In this document: positions 12,275 to 24,100 of the stretch, one piece after another | Position numbering within the stretch: position 1 is the stretch's first letter | Layout of the letters: every line of letters begins with the position of its first letter | Assembly: GCA_011799875.1 (NCBI GenBank) | Contig: CM022302.1 | Coordinates: 373,816,775-373,880,774 of the forward strand | DNA from: Thinopyrum elongatum | Lineage: Eukaryota; Streptophyta; Magnoliopsida; Poales; Poaceae | Length of the DNA: 64,000 nucleotides | Direction of reading: 5' to 3' | Notes under the pieces: generated by a model | Seen by the model: only the letters and a program-made list of their open reading frames with translations | Database searches by the model: none | What the model was told of the DNA's origin: nothing | Position numbers and translations under genes: made by a program

Positions 12275-15200
12275 ATGGGGAAGAAAACCGCTGCTTCAAA
12301 GGGGAAGCGGACGACCGCCGCGAAGGAGGCGGCCGCCGAGGTGAGCAAGAGGGTGTCAGAGCTGGATAGTAAGCGAAGGGTAGATGTCGTCTTCTTCCCG
12401 TCGAACCTGGATGGCGAAGTGCTGAAAGCAAGGTACGGATATCTGTGGGGGCGGGAGGTCCCACAGGGGCATGGTGCTCCCAAGGTTCTGGCGGAGGGAA
12501 AAAAGGATCCGTCAGATTCATATCGATTCTTCTGCGCATACTTCATTTGCGGCCTCTGTCCTCAAATTTCATCTATGGATTTTCTCGGATTTTCTTGAAG
12601 CAATGATGGTGATCTATGGATTCCATCTTCTGGACTTCACGCCAAATGCAATGGCGTGCATGGTGATTTTTGCTCATCTGTGCGAGAACTTCGTCGGAGT
12701 CGCCCCCAACGTTGATTTGTTCAGGCACTATTTTGTCCCGAGGGTGGAGAACAAGAACCACCGTTCTGGGAACATAAGTTGGATGCCACGAGTGCCAAGG
12801 GAGAACTGGGATTACCTCCCTGGTCAACAGCGCGGCAGATGGGAGGAGTGGAGGGGAAATTGGTGCTGGATCTAGGACGAGAAGGCCCCAGATTTCTGCC
12901 AGGCGCGGGCAGAGTGCCTCGAGTGCGGCAACGATTGGAGGGAAACTGGCCTTACCGATGATAGGCTCTGCCCGTCAATAAACAGGACCACATGTCTAAA
13001 GGCTGCTGGGCTAACCATCAAGCACATGGGGGCCAACTTCCTCCTTCGCCGTATTGCACCATTGCAGAAGAGGGATAGGTTTGCCTGGCGGTATGGGGAT
13101 GCTACAGACAGGATGAGGCTGCTTCCTGGCCTAGCCAACAATTTGTCAGTCTATGGCCATGCTTGGTTGTGCAAACAACTGTTCGGCAGCCTAGGGCCAT
13201 TCAAGTTGCTAGCAAATGTCATCCCTCTGAACATCAACTCCGCCAGGGACCAAATCTTGAAATGGATGCCAGACTGCAACGCACAGGGAGTCTCGGGTGA
13301 TTGGCAGCTGCTTGGGCTCGACGAAGAGCTTGTGTGGTCCTCCACCTTGGTGGAAAGGGCTACAAGGGTGGAGGCCAACATGTACAAGCGCACCTCCAAG
13401 GCGGAGGAGGCGTACATCAAGAGGCGGCTCAAGGAGAACAGAGCACTCCGTGCTGCTGCGATGGCGAAGGCCGGGAAGGCAACGAAGGGGAAGGAGGAGG
13501 CTAAAGGCGAAGGCCCTTCCCACGGCAGGAGCGAGGCGCAAACCATGGAGGGGGCTGCCGGGGATGAGCCTGCTAGGGACGAGCCTGCCGGGATTGAGGC
13601 TCTGTATGCCGCGGCAACGGAGGCTCTGGAGGAAGAGGGGGTTGAGGAGGAAGAGCAACCCGAGGAGGAGTGGCTCGCGGAAGGCCCTCAAGCCCCCGAG
13701 CTAGACCTGGAACAGCGCCCTTGCAGGTGAGTGGCTAGTCAGGGAGCAGCAGTTCCTGACCCCGCGGCTGCTGCCAAGAAAGTGAAGAAGACCACCTCCA
13801 GGAGCAGTGTCCCCGATGCAGTGCGCCGGCAGTCCCCACGGCTTTCTGGGGCTAAGGCTTCTTCCGCCAAGCGACCGGCAGCCGCTGGAGGCGACTCCAG
13901 CTCCCATTCAAGCTTGAATTCTTCGCAGAGCTCTTCCTCGATGGAGCCCCTTGCGCCTCAGCAAGGCTTGAAGTTGTCAGGGAGCTCCGTTCCCCTGCTT
14001 CAGAAGAGGAGCAGGTTGCCCTCGCCACCCATGGAGTTTGAGCTGAGCTCCATGCTCATCGACAAAGAGTAAGAAAGAGTAATTTCCTTTCCTCTTTGCC
14101 ATTTCTGCCTATCATCTTGCCTGTAAACTGATCTTTACTTGCCACCTTTGTCAGGGAGGAGGAGGAAGAAGGCGAGACCCTCATCCACCGGACCAAGCGG
14201 CTCAGGCGCGCGGGGCTGCCGAAGACTGTGGAAGGCGCGGACCCGAAAGGGAGCAGCGCGGACGACCCGGCACCAAGCCCCCAGCCCAGCCCCCGGCCTA
14301 AGAGTGCAGAGCTGGCCCCTCCCTTCGGAGGTGATGGTGGAGAATTCCCCACCCCTGCAGCCAGAGGAGGGGAGGGGACTGCTCCGGGCGAGTCCTTCCA
14401 GGAGGGACCCACTCCACCCGTCGATCGAGCCGAGGGATCCCCGCCCAAGGTTTCCATGAAAGGGTCCGCCCCGGGTGGCACCGTGGTTTCCCAGGGAGGG
14501 GATGGAGATCTTGGCCTGGCAACTGAAGTTGCCGGGGAAACTGAAGCTCCTCCACGGCAGGCATCTCCAGGTAATCAATTTATTCCTTCTGTGTCATGCT
14601 GCCCTTGTCATCCTGCCCCAGGCTCTTGTCTTGTTAAAAATTCTGCATTCTTGTCATTGATTGTTGATTCTTCTTATAGCCCTTTTGAGTGAAGAGCCAG
14701 ATCTGTTGGACGAGGTGGCCAGCATAGGGAAGGACGCTGCAGAAGAAGCCGCCAAGATTGCTGCCGTTGAGGGGCAGGAACGCGCTACCGGGAGTGTCCA
14801 AGAACTCCTGGGAGGATCAGAAAAAACCCTTGGCGGCACGTCAGGGTCGGGGGTTGTGGTCGAAGGGAAAATCCCCCTTCAAACCATGGACCCTCTTCCC
14901 TTATTTGGCACTTTGGCAGGGGCCTCACCGCCAACTTCGAGTCAACTAGCGCTGGTAGTTGCGCAGCCTGGTCTAGGAGCCCCTGGCTCGTCAGTGGTGA
15001 CGAGCGCGGAACTCGACGGCGAGCTCCAATGCATCCTCACATCGCTGTACCAGGGGGTCGAAGAGACAGACGACTCTGCTACCGTCGCCATGTATTTGTC
15101 TTTCCTGTAGTCCATGGTGGCGGGCATTAAGGAGATGCAAGCTCGGCACACCCAGAAATGGCACGCGCTCAAGGAGCAGCGTGAGTCCGCCAACAAGGTT

Positions 15201-16268
15201 GATCAGAAGCTGAGGGACAAGGGCATCGAGCTACGTGAATGGCACGGCAAGTAGTTCCAGGTCCTCATGAGGCAACAAGAGACCATTTCGATGGCGCGGG
15301 AGGATGTCATTGCCCGGGAGGCTCGCCTGGTGGACCACAAGGTACTTCTGAACGCCAGGGAGCAGGATATTTCTCTCCGAGAGGAGAAGCTTGAGGCCAC
15401 CCTCCGCACCAAGGACGATAATATGGAGGCCCTCGTGCTGCAGCGCACTAAGGAGCTGGAGGACAAGCACAAGGCCGCCCTGGATGCCCTCTCTGCCGAT
15501 TCTACCGCCCAACTAAAGAGGCTCGCTAATGATCTTACCGCTGCCTCTTCTGCCAAGGTTGATCTTGACCAGCAGGTGGCCAAGCTAACCAAGGAGCTTG
15601 CCGGGAGTGTCAAGGAGGTCGAGGCCCTCAAGGAAGAGGCGCAGAAAGCGGAGATCCTTTTGAAGGAGGTGCAATCGCAGCTCTCCTACAAGAGCCAAGG
15701 CCTCGAGACTGCCAACGGCACCATTGAAGATCTGAAGGCCAGGATTGGCACCTTGGAGAGCTTGGTAGAGTCCAGCGGGGCTCGTGAGCAGCAGCTGACA
15801 AAGGACCTGGATACCGCAAGGCGTCTTCGAAAGGATGCAGAGGATAAGCTAGCGAATCATTCCGAGCAGGTCGACCTCTGGATCAAGAGCTTGATAGACA
15901 TTGCCGAGCGTCTCACTGCTCAAACTGCAGCGATGGGCATGGAAGGGCCAGTCTACTCAGCCAGCAAGCACGAGGTCCCCAGCGTCAAGCTAGGGGTCTT
16001 CTTCAATGAGCTGATCGAGAAGCTAAAGGCACATGAATAGGGAAGGGCCAGCCGCTTCGTGACTAAATCTCGGAAGCTTGCCCGTAATGCCCTCTTCATG
16101 GTTCTGAGCAACATCGCCTGCCACCACCTGGACCTCAATCTCGTCGATGGATTCAAGAAGCCGCCAGAGGGCGCAGACATTTTGGCTGCCGAAGAAAAGG
16201 CCGCCCCTCTCGCCGACAGGGTCCTTGGCGTCCCTACCGCTCCACGAGGTCGCCAGGCCCGGCCTTGA
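12275..16268 (+). pseudogene. Antisense retrotransposon gene (transposase_28-like plus coiled coil), degraded
   Basis: Three exons: 12275-14068, 14155-14570 and 14680-16268. The introns (86 and 109 bp) have GT-AG ends, and the joins preserve phase. The N-terminal part has the motif block GFHLLDFTPNA, IFAHLCENFVG and LFRHYFVPR, typical of the 'putative gypsy-type transposon' domain (transposase_28). The middle is acidic, Pro/Glu-rich and disordered. The C-terminal 350 or so residues form a long coiled coil (ELEDKHKAALDALS and similar heptads). Breaks: a frameshift near 12560-12575 and in-frame stops at 12873 (TAG), 13728 (TGA), 15108 (TAG), 15252 (TAG) and 16038 (TAG). Each is one C-to-T change from Gln or Arg. 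It is antisense to the element's genomic RNA, which explains how introns survived retrotransposition. Function unknown. Confidence 0.8.
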
Positions 16269-17430
16269 ACTATCCTTGCCGCTGCGCTGTCCTGTAACAA
16301 AACATGATGTATGTCTTGTGTTTAGACACCGTATCGCATATGTTTGTGTGGAACTAATGTTTTTACTTAATTCCGATTGCATGTTTATCCCTTTAGAGTT
16401 CACCCATTGGTGCTCGTACGACTAGTCTCCGTGCATATTTCAGCTGCCTGCCGGTATCGTATTGCCGCGATTGTCACAAGGGTCGGGCCCTTAGCAGTTA
16501 TCTTGGCGAAGATACATCCCGACAGGTTTTTCCTTGACAGTTTTGGCATTGCTACCCATTCTGCGAGCGGGCTCAGAACAGAGCGAGGGTGTAGAAAAAA
16601 ACTGATAAGGTGCCGTCCATACGACAGATTTCCTCATACGAACACCTTGGTATCCAAGGGATAAACAAATGTGAAATCTTAAGGTCATGACTGGGCAAGG
16701 ATTGCATAAACTTAGCTTATTTCTTCGCTTCCTTCTACCCCTTTCAGCCGCGGCCGCTTGTCGCATTCGCATGCCTTGGGAAGGATAGCTGTCGTGCGTG
16801 TTGTTCTCCGGTTCCCGGCAGGGACCGGTAAAGGATCATTTGTATCTTGCAGGCGGCAGGACGCGGTGTAAGGCACGACCGGCCTCTCTCTCCTCCTCTC
16901 TGCACACTCTAGATAACCTGGTGGCGGCTGGCATAAAAAGTCACGCTAACACGGACTGCCTTGCCGGGCACACTTGTCGGGACGCTGATCAATGGATTCG
17001 CACCAGCGCTCCACTCAGGATTTCCCTAAGCAGGGTAAATGCTGAACCGAGTTTCACGCGGTGCTCATCAACATTGACGATGCTAAAACCCAGAGTGGCT
17101 CAATTGTCAATAAGTGGGAGTGGTGGAGAGAGAAACCATGTACCTGTACACTTTGTTCCTTTCCCCTAGACAGGGTTTGCATGGCAATCATGCTGCCCGA
17201 TCCGTTGAGGTTGGAGTGCCGCCGCCATTGCTGGTTTCTGCCGCTGCTGCGGCCATGGCGGAGGGAGGCGGTGGAGATCAAACGGGGCGGGGAGGGGGAG
17301 CGGCATCGCTTCCCCTCTTCGCTCCCTCCGTCCTCCGCCTTTTCTTAGGCGCCGCGGATGGTGAAGCCGTCGATGAAGCAGGTGATGAAGATGACGCGCC
17401 GCGTACGCTTCTCGGGTTCGCGCAAGCGCA
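16269..17430. other. Non-coding leader side of the 7.4-kb element
   Basis: In a complete Tat element gag-pol would occupy this side. Here only about 1.2 kb remains, with no protease, reverse transcriptase or integrase motif on either strand. A short G/C-rich stretch near 17215-17350 gives spurious open frames. Confidence 0.6.
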
Positions 17431-17450
17431 GCCCCCTACCTGGCGCGCCA
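17431..17450 (-). promoter_or_regulatory. Primer-binding site (TGGCGCGCCA type)
   Basis: On the minus strand: TGGCGCGCCAGGTAGGGG, four bases inside the right LTR. Identical in this part to the site at 32344-32363. The first ten bases are a perfect palindrome. I cannot assign the tRNA. Confidence 0.7.
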
Positions 17451-17454
17451 AAGA

Positions 17455-18371
17455 TGTCGTGGGAAACCACGGCCACCTATGGGGCCATCAGCCCCTTGTG
17501 GTTCGGCAGGGGGGATGAGCACATTGCACAAAGAGCGGAGAACGTATCGCAGCACGGCAGAGATCACTCTGCAGTTTTACCAAGGTTCGGGCTGCCACGA
17601 GGCGTAAAACCCTACTCCTGCTTTGGTGGATTGTGGTGTAAATGCAGCGCTCTTGCCCGGCAAGGTTTCCTCGGGGCAAGGGTGGCTACGCGCGTACGAG
17701 TGTACAAGGGTCCGAATCCTTTCTATGGTTGCCATGGCCCTCCTTTTATAGATCAAGGGGTCACCACAGTGGCAAATCAGTCATTGTGTACTGATTAGAT
17801 AGCGAACAGTGCTATCATACCTAACTCTGCAGTCAGAGTAGAGCGCATTAAATGCGCCGGTTAGTGTCACATCGTGACGTGCCCGGCAAGCCTTACCGGG
17901 CTGCTCGGCCACCTTTTCGCCTGTCTGCTTGACACGTCTCTAGACGGGTGTCATTTGGAGGTGATTTCCATAGGAAGTGGCTGCCACGTGCCAAATAACA
18001 GCCACTTAGTCACTTGGGAGCTTGACACCGCACCGATCGATGACTTGCGTCACTGTGAGGTGGAGCGGTGGAGCCTTGGCGGGGTAGTTTGCCCTCGTAA
18101 CGCCCGGCAGGCCTGCCGGGACGGTCCTGAAGCTCGACTTCGGGGCCACCTCGTCCTCGCCAGGCTCGCCTGCCCGGCAAGGGAGGTTTCTCCTTAGTAG
18201 TGTCTTGCTCATTTAGCTTGTCTTGGTCTTCTTGATCTGCCCTTTGATTCCTCAAAGAGCTGATCTCTCCTTGCTTGGTCTTGTCTTCGATATTGCAAGT
18301 TGCCAGGCCGGTGATTTGCTGTCCGTGCCAAGTCAGGGGGAAACATACACCCCTGTTTGTGTACCCTGACA
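17455..18371 (-). repeat. 5' LTR (right) of the 7.4-kb element
   Basis: 917 bp, TGTCGTGGGAAACC...CCTGACA on the plus strand, adjoining the primer site on its left and the target duplication ctatt on its right. Confidence 0.9.
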
Positions 18372-18788
18372 CTATTTCTATTTAATCGAGTGATCAAACG
18401 AATTTTGTTACAGATGAAAGTTGGTGTATAATTCTTCCACATTATTATAGAGCCACACCGAGTTTACATATTATTAGGAAAAGTTTACACTTTGTTCATT
18501 TGAAATTGCCAATTTTAAAAATGATGCTCGTCCACTTAAAATGTTGCTGGGGTTAATTTCAAAATCCAAATGAACTTTGAGTTAATTTAGCAATTGCTTG
18601 GGAATTTATGTCATATTGTAAACAATTTTGTTTTGCTGTTTGGATAATTATTATTTTTGACTTGCATTATAAATTAGAACTTTAATATGTGAGTTGGATT
18701 AATTCTCAAGTGCAATTTAATTAAAATGATCATGATGACATGGCACATTATCATGTGGTCACTGTAGGTAACCACTGGGTGTGTTACA

Positions 18789-18801
18789 AATCTCCTCCAC
18801 T
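18789..18801 (-). promoter_or_regulatory. Polypurine tract of the LARD-like element
   Basis: On the minus strand AGTGGAGGAGATT ends exactly at the 3' LTR, as expected for the plus-strand DNA primer. Confidence 0.7.
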
Positions 18802-19952
18802 AAAAGAAATCTCGTCCCGAGATTTAAGAGGTAGAGTAAGGGCGAAAGAATTGGTTACGGAATTCTAATGAATCTTTTTGTTCTTGTTACTCTCATCGAT
18901 GAGGTTGATCCATTACGTTGATGTCTTTAATTCGCTGCATCATGGCATCATGATGAAGTTGTCATCCTTTCTTCAGAATCTCCATCGTACTTACGAATAG
19001 GACAAGAGGGGAAAACTTTATAGAGACGGGCGTCTGGAAGGATTGGCATCCGGTAATTATCTCAGGGAATGAAGGTAAGTTATTTCTCAAATTGGAACTC
19101 AGGAATTATATTGAGAGCAATGTAATAAGGTGAAAGAAGTTCCAAACAAATAGGCAATAATTTAATGCCCAACCTAGGGTGTGAATGGGGTTTAGAGCAA
19201 CGAGAATAAGTATTGCATCTGATACCAGAATATATCATCTCTAGGAAGGTCCTCATGAATTACAAACGAAGCCAAGCGCGAGTAATAACTTTGGAAATAG
19301 GGATGCACAGGAGAGTCAGGTTTTGATCCTATGGAACTGTGGTTAGTGTGGAGTGTGGGTTAAAAGTAGGGAGGACGGTGACATCTTGCACGGTCATGAT
19401 AGCAAGGCATGTCAGAGGAAAGTTTGTCAGCTATATTGGCAACAACGTCGATACCAAGGGCGGGAGATGAAGAGAACGATTTTCCTACTCGTTAAGACGA
19501 GGCGGACCAATAGGCAAAGTTCTCGTCCACCGAGGTTACCAGAATGTCATCAACAATAGTAACAAGGTTTTACTTCCCATGGTTGTACTTGGGGGTGTTG
19601 ACATAAGCAGGGAATTATCACTGCTCAGATAAGTTAGATTACAAGAAAGACTAAACAGACCAATGGAAAGGAAAATGTGGTTATCAGATTAAACAGGCCA
19701 ATGGAAAGGAAAATGTGATTATACACAAGTATTAGGTGTATATCCTTCCCAAGGAAAAGCAGAGCATGATATACATGATAGGACACCAAGTACAAAATCG
19801 TGTAGATAAAGGGGGGAGGAAATTCATGATGTTACCCATATAATGGTGTTTGGATAACTGATCAAGAAACATTTATCAATGTTCTTGGTGATGTTTGAGT
19901 ACCACAGTCATGCTTCAAGGTAGCAATGATATGGTGTTTCGAGTAAGGGTTG
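18789..19952 (-). other. LARD-like interior, 3' part
   Basis: Non-coding on both strands. No protein motifs seen. It is separated from the rest of the interior by the Tat element. Confidence 0.65.
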
Positions 19953-19957
19953 GGTCT

Positions 19958-20772
19958 TGTCGGCGTACGACACCTATGGGATCCGAAGGACCCCTTTATG
20001 GTTCGGCAGGGAGAGAGGTATGCACAAAGAGCAGAACTGATGATCAACGCGAGGGGATTTTTACCCAGGTTTGGGCCGTTGATCAGCGTAAAACCCTACT
20101 CCTGCTTTAGTTTATTATCAAGGTTTCCGTCCCAGCTCTTGGAGCGCTTGCAATGAACAGTGTGTTCGTGCGGCAGCTACGCATGTAGAATGGGCCGAGA
20201 GTAATCTCTCTCTCTCTCTAGAGTTCTCCTCCCTGTAGCAGTTGCCTTGGGCCTCCTTTTATATGATCAAAGGGGTCACCACAGTGTTAAATTGCACATA
20301 TGCGAGGTGTAAAGTAGCTACATGGTTATCATACCTAACCACTGACGGTTTAGGACAAATGCATTTAATGCACCATGAGGTGTCCGTTTAGGTGTCCTTA
20401 CTTTCTTGGGGATGAAAAAAGGGGCCATCCCATCAGCACCGCTTAAGCTCGCCTCCACTAGTGCCTTGCCACGCATCTAGAGATGGGACCAGAATGCCAG
20501 GCTGGTCGCTGTGCTGGAGCGGTGGCACAGCGGCGGAACCTTGCCGGGTGCAAATTTTGCCGGGCTCGGCAGGCTACCCCGGCAAGATCTCGCCGGGAGC
20601 CGAGCCCCTGGTCTCCAGTTCTCCTTATCTTCTGATCCTTGGCTTGAATGTCTCTTTGATAACCTTGGATTGATCTTCAGCTGTTCCCCCGACAAGCATT
20701 GCCGCAGGTATGGCTACAACTGCCCGTGCACAAGTATGGGGTACTAAAGGCCTAATATTTAGTACACCGACA
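19958..20772 (-). repeat. 3' LTR (left) of the Tat element
   Basis: 815 bp, TGTCGGCGTACGACACC...TACACCGACA. A short CT-repeat lies near 20205-20220. The inner flank ggagcccccgggcctagg gives a purine-rich tract on the minus strand. Confidence 0.93.
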
Positions 20773-21008
20773 GGAGCCCCCGGGCCTAGGCCACACACGA
20801 GCGCGAGGCGTTGTTGGGCTAGGCCCAAACATTGCACGGGCACGCGTGGCAGGGGTTAACTGCTTGTAATTATTCCGCTTACTGCGCTTCCCCACTACGC
20901 GGGTTGAATGCGCGACGTGAGAAGCGTGCGCTGAACGACCACGGCCGCAGCGCGCTCGTATAGGCGTATTCACATTGGGCAGTAAAAGAGGCAGCCTCAC
21001 TCCTTCCC

Positions 21009-21018
21009 CATAAAAAGG
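21009..21018 (+). promoter_or_regulatory. TATA-like box for the antisense gene
   Basis: cataaaaagg, 162 bp before the ATG at 21171 and at nearly the same distance as in the related gene at 12275. Confidence 0.5.
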
Positions 21019-21170
21019 AATCCGCAAAGGCGCTACCCATTTACCCCTTCTTCTTTCCAATCTGGAATCTGCCATTACCTTCTCTCTCCCGAGCCCAGAG
21101 CAGAACTTCTCCTCATCCGCTCACCGCCTCCGCACCCGCTCTATCCTCGGCTTCCGCCTTCGCAACCACC

Positions 21171-24100
21171 ATGCCACCCAAGGCTAGCAAGAGCACGGGC
21201 AAGGGCAAGGAGACAAAAGCTGATGTCCCGGAGAGCGAGCTGGCGAAGATGCGGAAGAAGTACGTCGTCTTCGCTCCGACGCTCGACGCGGAAGCCTTGA
21301 AGAACCGGTACCAGTGCATGTGGGCGAGGGAGACGAAGGCTCACCCCGTGACTTGCGTGGCCCCAGGTTCTTCTTCCAAAGGCGGACCAGATAGATATCC
21401 CTTCTTCGCTGCTTATTTTTATTGCGGGCTGTGCCCTCCATTCTCCGATTTCCTTATTGACATCATGTACACATACGGCTTCCATCTCCTGGATTTCACG
21501 CTGAATGCCGTAACATGCATGTCTATTTTTGCTCATCTTTGCGAAAACTTTGCCGGAGTAGTTCCCAACACTGCCCTCTTTCGACATTACTTTATTCCTC
21601 GCCTCCAAAAAAGGGAAGCCCTTTTCGGTTCTATCGCCTGGATCCCAAGGGCATGGAACAAGGAGATATATCCAGATGGGGTTTACTGCGAGAAGTGGGA
21701 AGAATGGCGGTCCGAGTAGTGCTGGATTAAGGAAGCAGATCCCCATCCATTCTGTTCGCCCCGACGGCAGAAGGTGGTCCGTGGCGAGGACTGGAGTGAT
21801 CTTGATGCTCAAGATGACAAGCTCATGATCGCCACCACCAGGATCCTCCGTTTGAAAGCTGCCGGGCTCACAATAGAGATGATTGGCTCTGATTTCCTTC
21901 GCCGCCGCATCGCCCCTCTGCAGAATAAGGGGAGACCAGCTTGGGAGTTCCGGAACGCGGCAGACATCATGAGGCTGCGCCCCGGACTAAATAATAACTT
22001 GACAATTATGCAGCTTGGCGCTCTCTGCCACATGCTATTTCAGCACGAGGACAAGCATAAGTTGCCGGCAAGAACTATCCCTTTGTGCAACAACTCCGCC
22101 CTGGGATCAATCATTGCCGCAATGCCAATGTTCAATGCCCAGGGCCTTGACGCGACTTGGGTCGAGCCATCTGCGGAGTAGGCACAAAAGTTCTTCGACG
22201 ACTTGTCGCAGAGGGCCATCGGGGAAGAAACAAACCTCGTCCGCGCCACCACTGATGAAGAAGTGGCGTATATTGCCACTAGGGTGGAAGAGGCGAATCT
22301 TGCCGCGGAGGCCGGCAGCGTCGGCTTCACGGAATGGGAAACTAGCGACGCAGAAGTCATATTGGAAGCGAATCCTACCGGGGAGGATAAGGCTGCCAGG
22401 GAACAGAGCGGCGCAGTCGCCGAGAGGTCATCTGACAAGGACGCAGCCGAAGAATAGCCGCAGGAGGAGCCCCTAGCTCCAAAGAAGGCAAAACGTGTCC
22501 TTCGGAAAGCCGCCTCTGGCGTCCCAGCAAGCCAAACTTCTTCGAGCAGCGAGGCTCCCGGCAAGAAGGTGGCCGGCAAGGCTGCACCGCTGCAAGGAGT
22601 TCGACAGCAACCCGTGCGGTGCACGAGACACACACCTGTGGCAACCATTGGGGCGGCAAGGGCGTCTCACACAACAACACTGGAGGCTGAGGCGGCAGAG
22701 TCACGCCAACTCCCTGCACCTGCTGCAGCCAAGCGACCCAGGAGCCCTCCTCCGCCTTCCCATACGGACACCGCAACGGAGGTCGATTTCGACATCTCCG
22801 GTTTCAGCCCGGAACGAGAAGAGGAAGAGTAAATATCCTGTCATAGTCTTTATCTCCCAAATTCTGAATTCAATTGATCTTATTGCCTTGCTTTATCTTG
22901 TCTCTGCAGTGAGGCAGAAACTTTGGCAGAGAGGATGGCGAAGAGGGTAAAGACCTCCACGAGCGATGAGCCCCCGACAAGCTCCGCAAGCGTGCCAGAA
23001 ACTATCATCATCAGCCCGGAGCTTTGCCCTCGACGCAGCCCCCAGCGTGAGTCCACTACTCGTTTTCCTCTGGCGGGTGCTGAGGTTTCTACCTTTGCCG
23101 CTTATATCTTTGGGCTTGCAGGAGAAGAACAGCAACAGGGAGAGTCATTGGAGGACGCCCCCGTCGTGCCGCCTCCGTCAACCACGCCGCCCGCAAGCGC
23201 ATCTCCGGCAAGAGCTCCTACCGACGAGCCTACCTTGGAAGAGGAGGAGCCGGAAAACATGGGCACCGGCAACCTTTTCCGGGCAACCAATGTTGCCGGG
23301 AGGGGTGAAGCTACCCCTCAACAGCTCAACGCAGGTGACTGCTTGCCTCAGAGCACTTGTTATTCTTTCCTTTACCTTTCTGAACTTCAATCTTGATTTT
23401 ATTTTGTTTCCCTCCTTCGTCCTTCAGAATTCCCTGTGATGGAACACATGGAGGTCGACGTTGTCATCGAGGAGACCACCAGAGATGCTGCCGCCGAAGC
23501 TGACAAGATCGCTGCTAGTGAGGCCGCCAAAGACGCCACTGTCGAGGTCAGTGAAGCTACTGCCGAGGAAGCCGCCAAGGAACTTGCCGAGAGGGCCGGC
23601 GAGGAGACTGATGACCATATTGACGGCATTCCTGCCACAGGAGCGCCAGGCGCTACACCGGCCTCAGAGCCCCCAGCCACCGGTGAGACGATTGTCAAAG
23701 ATCAACCATCGACATCTGAGGCTCCCTCATTGAGCAAATATCTCAAGGTTGGCGACAACCTATTGGTCAACTTACCAGGGACGGCAAGTATTGGAGCACC
23801 GACCAAAGGGGAAACTTTTGATGAAGAAATCATCACTGCTGCTGGGCTCGAGATCGTCGATGAACCAAGCGCCAGCAGTGGCAAATCTGAAGAAGATCGG
23901 CTCCTCCAGGCCATGGGCGATAATTTCCGCAAGCTCCAAGCGCTCCACCGTGCCCGAAAGGAGAAGGCAGACTCCAGAGTTGTAGGTGTCGAAGCAGCCA
24001 AGGCGGACTTCCAGAAGCGCGTTGAGCAAATGCAGATCTGGTACACCGAGGCCCTTTAGGAGTTGACTACCAGCCGGGAACAAGTGAGCCAAAGCTGGAC

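Larger units (their letters stand above)
10973..18371 (-). mobile_element. Non-autonomous Tat-like LTR retrotransposon carrying only an antisense gene
   Basis: LTRs lie at 10973-11886 and 17455-18371, with near-matching target duplications ctgtt (10968-10972) and ctatt (18372-18376). The primer site next to the right LTR (17431-17450) puts the element on the minus strand. The 5.6-kb interior has no gag, protease, reverse transcriptase or integrase. It holds instead a plus-strand, three-exon gene (12275-16268) related to the antisense gene of the Tat element at 19958-33170. Primer site and general LTR plan match that larger element, a plausible source of proteins. By eye the two LTRs differ at several percent of positions, with indels, so the insertion looks older than the Tat element. 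Confidence 0.88.
6299..18788 (-). repeat. Left (3') LTR of the LARD-like element, in three pieces
   Basis: The pieces are 6299-9215, 10799-10972 and 18377-18788, split by the solo LTR at 9216-10793 and the element at 10973-18371. Compared with the right LTR, sequence matching 35768 to 42236 (insertions excluded) is missing at about 6638, so this copy has an internal deletion. The G/C-rich part at about 8440-9200 gives long spurious open frames and matches 38700-39600 of the solo LTR at 35970. Confidence 0.85.

Noticed and set aside
12471..12560. Start of an alternative frame before the transposase_28-like block
   Set aside because: It is an out-of-frame reading. The true N-terminus starts at 12275 and joins this frame after a frameshift.
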